A stretch of 64,000 nt of DNA from Planctomycetota bacterium (lineage in GTDB: Bacteria; Planctomycetota; UBA1135; UBA2386). Made by a program: the position numbers and the translations under genes. Below the pieces are notes generated by a model that saw only the letters and a program-made list of their open reading frames with translations, did no database searches and had not been told where the DNA came from. Below, in pieces: positions 31,119-38,095 of this stretch. Every line of letters begins with the position of its first letter. The stretch's first letter is position 1. The DNA is taken from the NCBI GenBank assembly GCA_020638735.1, contig JACKHZ010000008.1, positions 744,001 through 808,000 on the forward strand, given 5' to 3'.

Positions 31119-33338
31119 ATGAAGGCATCGACGATTCGGGATCTGGTGGCCGCCGCCGTGCTGGTCGGGCTGGTCGTGGCGTGTGCGGGCTCGGAGGGCA
31201 GCACGCCAGCGAGCTACGAGGCGCGGGGCGAGTCCACAGGCGATCCGGCCACCAATCCGCTCGCGGGCGCGTTCTTCAACGATGGTTCGGACGGCGACAT
31301 CCGGGCGCGCACCGACAACTACTTCGTCACCGATCTAGGAGCAGTCATCGACCTCAACGGCTTCGGCCAGGGCACTGCGACGTTCGACTTTGGCGCATTC
31401 CGTCATGAAGGCAAGGACGGCGCAGACGAGAGTGTCGACGAGCTCGTCGTCGTCGAACGCGCCGACGGCACCAAGGCCAACTACGGCCCCGACCGCATCG
31501 CCGCGCTGCGCGCCAAGGTCGACGGCAAGGAGTTCGGCCAGCCGCTGCCGCTGCAGCACACCGACGTGCGAGGCAAGGTCGCGCTCAACGTCTCGTCGGT
31601 GACGGTCACGCAGACGTACACCAATCCGTTCGCCGAGAAGATCGAAGCGGTCTACGTGTTCCCGCTGCCGCAGGACGCGGCGGTCAGCGACTTCGTCATG
31701 GTGATCGGCGAACGGCGCATCCGCGGCGTCGTGCGCGAGCGCGAGGAGGCGCAGCGCATCTATCAGCAGGCCAAGGCGCAGGGCTACCGCGCGTCGCTGA
31801 TGAGCCAGGAGCGGCCCAACGTGTTCACGCAGTCGGTCGCCAACATCGAGCCGCAGAGCCGCATCGACGTCGAGACCACCTACTTCCAGTCGCTGCCGTG
31901 GCGCGACGGCGCGTTCGAGATGGTCGTGCCGACGGTGGTCGGCCCGCGCTTCAACCCGCCCGGCAGCGAGGGCGGCATCGGCGCGGTCGCGGCCGGCAAG
32001 GAAGGCACCTCCGGCCAGTCGGTCGAGGTCGCGTATCGCACCCCTGAAGCGGCCGCCGACGGGCCGGCCATCGACATCGCCGTCGAGCTCGCCGCCGGCC
32101 TGCCGCTCGGCACGATCGACTGCCCGAGCCACACGGTGACGATCCGCCGCACCGACGAACGCCACGCGACGGTCGCGCTGCAGAAGGGCGTCGAGGTGCC
32201 CAACCGCGACTTCGTGCTGCGCTTCGCGCCGAAGGAGCGCGGCGCGGGCGGCGCCGTCAGCGTCTACCGCGACGCCGACAGCGGCGAGGGCTGGTTCTCG
32301 ATGTCGATCCAACCGCCGCTCGAACAGCTGGACCAGAAGCCGCAGGCGCGCGAGATGGTGTTCGTCGTCGACTGCTCCGGCAGCATGTCCGGCGAACCGC
32401 TCGCGGCGTGCAAGCGCGCGATGCGCCGCTGCCTCGGCCGCCTCGGCGAAGGCGACACGTTCGCGGTGCTGCGTTTCAGCGACGACGCATCGGCGCTCGA
32501 CCCGCGCCCGCTGCCGGCGACCCCCGAGAACGTGCGCCGCGGCCTCGCCTACGTCGACGCGCTGGACACCGGCGGCGGCACGATGATGGAGCGCGGCATC
32601 CTGGCCGCGCTGCAGCCACCGATCGAAGCCGGCCGCCGCCGCATCGTCACCTTCATGACCGACGGCTTCATCGGCAACGAGCGCGACATCCTGCGCGCGG
32701 TGCACGAACACGTCGGCGACGCGCGCATCTTCAGCTTCGGCGTCGGCACGTCGGTCAACCGCTACCTGCTCGAACGCATGGCCGACCTCGGCCGCGGCGT
32801 CGCCGCCTTCGTCGACATCGGCGACTCGGGCGAACGGCAGGTCGATGAGCTGTTCACGCGCCTCGAACGTCCGGCGCTCGCCGACCTGCGCATCGACTGG
32901 GGCGGTGCCTCAGTGCACTGCGTCGAACCGCAGCGGCTGCCGGACCTGTTCGTCGGCCGCCCGCTGCTGGTGCACGGCCGCGTGCACGGCGCCTTGCCGC
33001 GCAGCGTCACGGTGCACGGCACGGTCGGCGCAACGCCGCAGCAGTTCACGCTGCCGGTCGCCGCGGCCGACGAGCACCCGGCGATCCAGAAGCTGTGGGC
33101 GCGGGCTCGCATCCGCTCGCTCGCCGACGCGATGGCCTACGTGGCGACGCCCGACGAGCTGCGCGACGAGATCCGCGAGCTGGCCCTGGCGCACGGGCTG
33201 ACGTCGGAGTTCACGTCGTTCCTCGCGGTCGACTCCAGCGAAGTGACCGCCGGCGAACACGGCACGACGGTCGTGCAGCCGGCGCCGACGCCGCGCGGCG
33301 TGCGCTACGAGACGACGGTTTCGGGCGGCGGACGCTAG
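31119..33338 (+). CDS. VIT-VWA domain lipoprotein
   Basis: This is a 739-residue protein. The ATG at 31119 follows AAGGAAG (31112-31118); the signal sequence has lipobox LVVAC near residue 22. Residues about 130-290 are a VIT domain (NVSSVTVTQTYTNPFAEKIE, then YVFPLPQDAAVSDFVM and the 'RERE.A..IY..A' block). The VWA domain starts near 412 with an intact MIDAS, DCSGSMSG (Asp418, Ser420, Ser422), and MTDG later. VIT-VWA proteins bind partners through a metal-dependent site; bacterial ones are poorly known. It is the last gene of the sigma / anti-sigma-like / exported protein operon, so it is probably a surface sensor or effector of that sigma system. Confidence 0.9.
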   Translation: MKASTIRDLVAAAVLVGLVVACAGSEGSTPASYEARGESTGDPATNPLAGAFFNDGSDGDIRARTDNYFVTDLGAVIDLNGFGQGTATFDFGAFRHEGKDGADESVDELVVVERADGTKANYGPDRIAALRAKVDGKEFGQPLPLQHTDVRGKVALNVSSVTVTQTYTNPFAEKIEAVYVFPLPQDAAVSDFVMVIGERRIRGVVREREEAQRIYQQAKAQGYRASLMSQERPNVFTQSVANIEPQSRIDVETTYFQSLPWRDGAFEMVVPTVVGPRFNPPGSEGGIGAVAAGKEGTSGQSVEVAYRTPEAAADGPAIDIAVELAAGLPLGTIDCPSHTVTIRRTDERHATVALQKGVEVPNRDFVLRFAPKERGAGGAVSVYRDADSGEGWFSMSIQPPLEQLDQKPQAREMVFVVDCSGSMSGEPLAACKRAMRRCLGRLGEGDTFAVLRFSDDASALDPRPLPATPENVRRGLAYVDALDTGGGTMMERGILAALQPPIEAGRRRIVTFMTDGFIGNERDILRAVHEHVGDARIFSFGVGTSVNRYLLERMADLGRGVAAFVDIGDSGERQVDELFTRLERPALADLRIDWGGASVHCVEPQRLPDLFVGRPLLVHGRVHGALPRSVTVHGTVGATPQQFTLPVAAADEHPAIQKLWARARIRSLADAMAYVATPDELRDEIRELALAHGLTSEFTSFLAVDSSEVTAGEHGTTVVQPAPTPRGVRYETTVSGGGR

Positions 33339-33411
33339 CTGACGGCGCGGCAGGCGTGCGGGCCGCGCGGCGGGCGACCGGGCCGGCCCGCCCTTCGCAG
33401 GCGCGATCCGC

Positions 33412-33417
33412 TACCAT
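33412..33417 (+). promoter_or_regulatory. Candidate -10 hexamer (TACCAT) before the YgiQ-type gene
   Basis: TACCAT fits TAnnnT and ends 10 bases before the ATG at 33428, overlapping an in-frame ATG at 33416. If used, transcription begins near the second ATG, which supports 33428 as the start. No clear -35 and no Shine-Dalgarno. Confidence 0.35.
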
Positions 33418-33427
33418 GTTCGCCCCG

Positions 33428-35401
33428 ATGGCCACCCCCTGCAGCACCCCGACCGCCGAGCACTTCCTGCCGACCACGCGCGCCGAGATGGAGCAGCGCG
33501 GCTGGGACGCGGTCGACGTCGTGTTCGTCAGCGGCGACGCCTACGTCGACCACCCGTCGTTCGCCGCGGCGCTGCTCGGCCGCGTGCTCGAGGCCGAAGG
33601 CTTCCGCGTCGCCATCCTGCCGCAGCCACCGTGGCAGACGGCCGACGCGTTCCGTGAGTTCGGCCGCCCGCGCCTCTGCTTCGCGGTCAGCGCCGGCAAC
33701 ATGGACTCGATGATCAACCACTACACGGCGAACAAGAAGCGGCGCAACGACGACGCCTATTCGCCGGGTGGTCGCATCGAGCTGCGGCCGGACCGCGCCA
33801 CCAACGTCTACGCGCAGCGCTGCCGCGAGGCGTTCCAGGGCGTGCCGGTGGTCGCCGGCGGCGTCGAGGCGTCGCTGCGCCGCGTCGCGCACTTCGACTA
33901 CTGGTCGGAGACGGTGCGGCCGTCGATCCTGGTCACGTCGAAGGCCGACCTGGTCGGCTTCGGCATGGGCGAGCGCGTGCTGGTCGAGATCTGCCGGCGC
34001 CTCGCCGCCGGCCGCCCGATCACCGATTGTCGCGACCTGCGCGGCACAGCCTACCTGCTCGGCTCCAAGGAGACGCTGCCGCAGCACGAATGGCACGACG
34101 CGCAGTGCGACAACAAGACCGTCGAGCTGCCGTCGTTCGAACGCATCACCGAGGACAAGGTCGCGTTCGCCGAGGCGACGCGCCTCTTGCACCACGAGAC
34201 CAACCCGCAGAACGGCCGTCGCCTGCTGCAGCAGCACGGCGACCGCACGCTGGTCGTCAACCCGCCGGCGCTGGCGCTCGACGAGCGCGGCATGGATCGC
34301 ATCTACGACCTGCCGTTCACGCGCAAGCCGCACCCGCGCTACCAGGGCGAGCAGATCCCGGCGCACACGATGATCAAGGACAGCGTGACGACGATGCGCG
34401 GCTGCTTCGGCGGCTGCACGTTCTGCTCGATCACGATGCACCAAGGGCGCGCGATCCAGAGCCGCAGCCAGGGCTCGATCCTGCGCGAGGTGCGGCAGAT
34501 GACGCAGGACCCCGAGTTCAAGGGTCACATCAGCGACGTCGGCGGGCCGACCGCCAACATGTACCAGATGCGCTGTTCGCGGCCGGAGATCGAGGCGAAG
34601 TGCCGCCGGCTGTCGTGCGTGCACCCGACCGTCTGCAAGCTGCTCGGCGTCGACCACGGTCCGACCAAGGAGCTGCTGCAGAAGGTGCGCGAGACGCCGG
34701 GCGTCAAGTCGGTGCGCGTCGCGTCGGGCATCCGCATGGACCTGGCGCGCTTCGACGACGGCTACCTCGAGGACATGGCGCGCCACCACGTCGGCGGCCA
34801 GCTCAAGGTCGCGCCCGAGCACACCAGCGAGAAGGTGCTCAACCTGATGAAGAAGCCGGCGACGTCGACGTTCGACGAGTTCGCCGAGAAGTTCGCGGCG
34901 GCGAGCGAACGCGCCGGCAAGGAGCAGTACCTGATCCCCTACTTCATCGCCTCGCACCCGGGCAGCGGCGTGCACGAGATGATCGAGCTGGCGGTGTTCT
35001 TGAAGCAGCGCGGCTACAAGCCGCGACAGGTGCAGGACTTCATCCCGGCGCCGATGGACATCGCGACGTGCATGTACCACACCGGCATCGACCCGATGAC
35101 GATGCAGCCGGTCGAGACGGTCAAGAAGCTGAAGGACCGCGAGGTGCAGCGCGCGCTGATGCAGTACTTCAAGCCGGAGAACTGGTTCGTCGTGCACAAG
35201 GCGCTGACCGAGGCCGGCCGCAAGGACCTGATCGGCTCCGGGCCCGAGTGCCTGATCCCGGCCAATCCGCCGAAGGAGGCGCTCGCCGCGCGCCGCGCCG
35301 GCGCCAACGCGCGCGGCGGCGACCCGACCTACGTGCACGCCAAGGACGCCGGCGTGAGGTCGCATGGCGGCAAGCCGCGGCGCGATGCGAGGCGTCGCTG
35401 A
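33428..35401 (+). CDS. YgiQ-family radical SAM protein
   Basis: This is a 657-residue protein of the UPF0313/YgiQ radical SAM family. The N-terminal domain (FLPTTRAEMEQRGWDAVDVV onward) holds the cobalamin-like alpha/beta fold and the family block VAGGVEASLRRVAHFDYW. The radical SAM cluster motif is C326-x3-C330-x2-C333 in RGCFGGCTFC. The SAM barrel follows with GHISDVGGPTANMYQMRC, and the C-terminal domain has FIPAPMDIATCMYHTGIDP. The reaction of YgiQ proteins is not established; the [4Fe-4S]/SAM chemistry is certain from the motif. Length is close to E. coli YgiQ. An in-frame ATG at 33416 would add four residues. Confidence 0.95.
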   Translation: MATPCSTPTAEHFLPTTRAEMEQRGWDAVDVVFVSGDAYVDHPSFAAALLGRVLEAEGFRVAILPQPPWQTADAFREFGRPRLCFAVSAGNMDSMINHYTANKKRRNDDAYSPGGRIELRPDRATNVYAQRCREAFQGVPVVAGGVEASLRRVAHFDYWSETVRPSILVTSKADLVGFGMGERVLVEICRRLAAGRPITDCRDLRGTAYLLGSKETLPQHEWHDAQCDNKTVELPSFERITEDKVAFAEATRLLHHETNPQNGRRLLQQHGDRTLVVNPPALALDERGMDRIYDLPFTRKPHPRYQGEQIPAHTMIKDSVTTMRGCFGGCTFCSITMHQGRAIQSRSQGSILREVRQMTQDPEFKGHISDVGGPTANMYQMRCSRPEIEAKCRRLSCVHPTVCKLLGVDHGPTKELLQKVRETPGVKSVRVASGIRMDLARFDDGYLEDMARHHVGGQLKVAPEHTSEKVLNLMKKPATSTFDEFAEKFAAASERAGKEQYLIPYFIASHPGSGVHEMIELAVFLKQRGYKPRQVQDFIPAPMDIATCMYHTGIDPMTMQPVETVKKLKDREVQRALMQYFKPENWFVVHKALTEAGRKDLIGSGPECLIPANPPKEALAARRAGANARGGDPTYVHAKDAGVRSHGGKPRRDARRR

Positions 35402-35409
35402 CGACGACG

Positions 35410-35868
35410 ATGGCGACCGCGAAGAAGAAGACCGCGAAGAAGCCCGCCAAGAAGGCGGCGAAGAAGGCCGCCGAGAAGACCGCCGCGAAGGGGCCGCGCA
35501 AGATGAAGGCGTTCGCCACCTTCGACCTCTATCTCGCCGAACAGCAGCCGCCGCAGCAGCGCCTGATCCGCGCGCTGCGCAAGCTCGTCGCGCGCGCCGC
35601 GCCCGAGCTGCAAGAGGGCGTGAAGTGGGGCAACGGCTGCTGGCTCGACGGCAAGGCGCCGATCGCCTACGTCTACGCCGCGCCGGGCCACGTGCAGCTC
35701 GGCTTCGTCAACGGCGCTCGGCTCGACGACCCGAAGGCGTTGCTTCGCGGCGCCGGTCGCTACGTGCGCCACGTGCCGGTGGCCAAGCCCGCCGACATCG
35801 ACGAAGGCGCGTTCGCCGAGCTGCTGCGCCAGGCCGTCGCGCTCGGCCACCCGGCGTTCGGCCGCTGA
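35410..35868 (+). CDS. DUF1801 protein with lysine-rich histone-H1-like N-terminal tail
   Basis: This 152-residue protein starts at ATG 35410, eight bases after the YgiQ stop, so it is likely co-transcribed. Residues 1-32 are almost only Lys, Ala, Pro and Thr (KKTAKKPAKKAAKK-type repeats), like the tails of histone H1 and bacterial Hc1-type DNA-binding proteins. Residues 35-150 are a DUF1801 (YdhG-like) domain: RALRKLVARAAPELQEGVKW, then a beta region with YVYAAPGHVQLGFVNGA. DUF1801 proteins are small with unknown or iron-related roles. The tail could bind DNA or RNA; this is inference from composition. Confidence 0.85.
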   Translation: MATAKKKTAKKPAKKAAKKAAEKTAAKGPRKMKAFATFDLYLAEQQPPQQRLIRALRKLVARAAPELQEGVKWGNGCWLDGKAPIAYVYAAPGHVQLGFVNGARLDDPKALLRGAGRYVRHVPVAKPADIDEGAFAELLRQAVALGHPAFGR

Positions 35869-35961
35869 GACAGGAGGCGAGGTGCGCGGGCCGGGTTGAC
35901 GCCATTTGCTTGCTCGTGCAAAGTGCGCGGGATTCCCAACCGCGTCTCGCAACCATCCCTC

Positions 35962-36597
35962 GTGCACCCCTTCGCCGGCTCGCTGCGCTCGTTCGCCACG
36001 CTGGTCGGCGGCGCGGCCTGCTACGGGGCTGCCATCGGCGCCGGCAAGAACCTCACCTACGTCTGGCGCAGCGCCGTCAAGGTGCCGCTGCTGCTGCTGG
36101 GCACGGCGATGGTCTGTGCGCTGTCGTACCACGTCATGGCGCGCTTCCTCGGCGTCGGGCTGCGCTTCCTCGACGTGCAGCGCGCGACGCTGCGCCTGTT
36201 CCGCGACGCGGCGGCGATGCTCGCCAGCCTGAGCCCGGTCACGCTGTTCCTGGCGCGCACGATGCAACAACCGCATGGCGACGAGCTGCGCGGCTACCCC
36301 GGGTTCGTCGTCGCCAACGTCGCGTTCGTCGCGCTGGCCGGCGCCGTAGCGCTGCTGCAGCAGCTGCGCGCGCTGCTGGGCGACGCCGCGTTGCCGCGGC
36401 CGAAGGCGCTCGCGCTCGCCGCCACGTGGCTGCTCCTGTCGCTCGTCGTCGGCGGCCAGCTGGCCTTCTGGCTGCGCCCGTTCTTCGGCATCTCGTCGCT
36501 CACCGGCGCGCCGCCGTTCGTGCTCGGCGACGAGCCGACCTCGACCGGCGCGCGCAGCTTCTACGAGGCCGTCTGGCAGTTCGCGTCCGGGGTCTGA
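35962..36597 (+). CDS. Multi-pass membrane protein, unknown
   Basis: This protein is about 211 residues with three or four membrane helices: a weak one near 15-32, then PLLLLGTAMVCALSYHVMA, FVVANVAFVALAGAVALL and LALAATWLLLSLVVGGQLAF. The C-terminal segment is amphipathic and ends at 36597 (SFYEAVWQFASGV). The start is uncertain: GTG at 35962 or TTG at 35896, neither with a ribosome binding site. No family recognised. The same-strand neighbour at 36640 is also a membrane protein, so the two may work together. Confidence 0.65.
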   Translation: MHPFAGSLRSFATLVGGAACYGAAIGAGKNLTYVWRSAVKVPLLLLGTAMVCALSYHVMARFLGVGLRFLDVQRATLRLFRDAAAMLASLSPVTLFLARTMQQPHGDELRGYPGFVVANVAFVALAGAVALLQQLRALLGDAALPRPKALALAATWLLLSLVVGGQLAFWLRPFFGISSLTGAPPFVLGDEPTSTGARSFYEAVWQFASGV

Positions 36598-36626
36598 CGA
36601 GCATCGCGCCGCCCGCGCGCGACGGC

Positions 36627-36632
36627 TAGCCT
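36627..36632 (+). promoter_or_regulatory. Candidate -10 hexamer (TAGCCT) 7 nt before the ATG at 36640
   Basis: TAGCCT ends 7 bases before the ATG, with no ribosome binding site between. It is consistent with a leaderless transcript for the gene at 36640. No convincing -35. Confidence 0.3.
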
Positions 36633-36639
36633 GCGCAGC

Positions 36640-37407
36640 ATGGCCGAGCGCTACCGCGACCTCGACGAACTGATCGACCGCGTGCAGGAGCGCTTCGAGG
36701 CCGCCACCCGGCAGGTCGAACCGCTGCTGCTGCTGTCGGACCCGCCGTTCGTGCGCAGCGGGCCGCTGCGCTTCACGTTGCTCTGCACGCTCGCCGGCAT
36801 CGTCATGGCGGTGCTCGCGATCGCGCTGTTGTTCGTCTGGCTGCCCGGCGCCGCGGCCTCCGGCGCGATCGCCGCGGCAGCGCTCGTCGCCGGCGGCCTC
36901 GTTCGCCTGGTGGTCGTCGCGCCCGCGCGGTGGCGCCTTCGCGCCTGCCGCGTGCGCCCGGCGGTGGTCGTGCAGGCGTTCGACGGCGGCTTCCTGCCGC
37001 CTGAGGGCGACCGCAACGTGCGCCCCTTCACCGGCATCTGGGTGTTCAGCTTCGACGAGACGGTCACCGTGTCCCGACTGCAGGAGCTGGCCTGGGCGTG
37101 CTTCGACAAGAAGCGCGGCAGCGACGAGCCGCCGTACGGCGCGCTCAAGGAGCTGCTGCTGACCGGCGACGACGAGTTCGTACACCGCACGTTCCGGCTG
37201 CCGCGCGAGCTGGCGGGCAACGACGTGACCTACGCGACGCCGTGCCTGTTCGTGCGCGAACGCGACCTCGCCGACGGCTACCTGAGCACCGCCGCGCAGC
37301 TGATCCTCGCCCACCCGAAGCACCCGGAGCACATCTGCGCCGTGCCGCTGGCGCTGTGGCGCGGCGACAACGCCGTGGAGCTGCTCGGCGACCGCAGTCA
37401 GGAGTGA
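36640..37407 (+). CDS. Two-helix membrane protein with a large soluble domain, unknown
   Basis: This is a 255-residue protein. A charged helical N terminus (residues 1-28, DLDELIDRVQERFEA) precedes two membrane helices at about 47-68 and 72-92. The C-terminal 150 residues form a soluble domain with several well-structured strands (FTGIWVFSFDETVTVSRLQE; DDEFVHRTFRLPRELAG; DVTYATPCLFVRERDL). It has no recognised family or catalytic motif. It is convergent with the response regulator gene, separated by 19 bases. Confidence 0.75.
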   Translation: MAERYRDLDELIDRVQERFEAATRQVEPLLLLSDPPFVRSGPLRFTLLCTLAGIVMAVLAIALLFVWLPGAAASGAIAAAALVAGGLVRLVVVAPARWRLRACRVRPAVVVQAFDGGFLPPEGDRNVRPFTGIWVFSFDETVTVSRLQELAWACFDKKRGSDEPPYGALKELLLTGDDEFVHRTFRLPRELAGNDVTYATPCLFVRERDLADGYLSTAAQLILAHPKHPEHICAVPLALWRGDNAVELLGDRSQE

Positions 37408-37426
37408 GGGCGGCGACCGTCGTGGC

Positions 37427-38095
37427 TCAGTCGAGGCTCGCCAACTCGTCGCGATGCTCGACGGCGAAGACCAGGAGGCTGTTGCTGCCCTGCAGGTCCA
37501 ACTTCTGACAGATGTTGGCGCGGTGCGCCTCGACGGTGCGCGGGCTGACGAACAGCTCGCGCGCGATCTCCTTGGTCGACTTCTTCTGCGCCACCCGCTT
37601 GAGGATGCGCCGCTCGGCGGTGGTCAGGCTGTCGAGGCCCTCGCGTTCGCCTGCGAGCTGGTCGGCACGGCTGCGACGCCGCAGCAGGAAGCCGGTCAGG
37701 GACGGGCTGACGTACGCCTGTCCCGCCGTCACCCGCTGCAGGCACGAGTGCAGGTCGCTGGCGGCGTCCTCCTTGATCACGTAGCCCTCGACCCCGGCGT
37801 TCAGCGCGCGGTTGAGCGACTGCTCGTCGTTGAGCATCGACAGCATGACGACGCGGATGCCGAGGTTGCGGCCCAACAGGCGATCGGCCACCTCGAAGCC
37901 GGTCAGGCGCGGCATGTTGGCGTCGAGGATCAGCAGCTCCGGCCGCAGCTGCTCGGCGAGCTCCAGGGCCTGCTCACCGTCGCCGGCCTCACCGACGATG
38001 CAGAATCCGGTCACGCTCTCGATCACCTGCCGCAGACCGGCGCGGAACACCGGGTGATCGTCGGCGATGACCACCCGCAACGCTTCGCTCTTCAT
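37427..38095 (-). CDS. NarL/FixJ-type response regulator
   Basis: This 222-residue transcription regulator has a receiver domain 1-125 with acidic pocket ADDH (residues 11-14), phospho-acceptor Asp58 (LLILDANMP) and Lys near 110 (GYVIKEDA). The C-terminal LuxR-type helix-turn-helix is near 155-215 (LTTAERRILKRVAQKKSTKE, then RTVEAHRANICQKL). All functional residues are intact. Its ATG at 38095 overlaps the TGA of the histidine kinase gene (ATGA), so the two are a coupled two-component pair. Target genes are unknown. Confidence 0.95.
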   Translation of the reverse strand: MKSEALRVVIADDHPVFRAGLRQVIESVTGFCIVGEAGDGEQALELAEQLRPELLILDANMPRLTGFEVADRLLGRNLGIRVVMLSMLNDEQSLNRALNAGVEGYVIKEDAASDLHSCLQRVTAGQAYVSPSLTGFLLRRRSRADQLAGEREGLDSLTTAERRILKRVAQKKSTKEIARELFVSPRTVEAHRANICQKLDLQGSNSLLVFAVEHRDELASLD

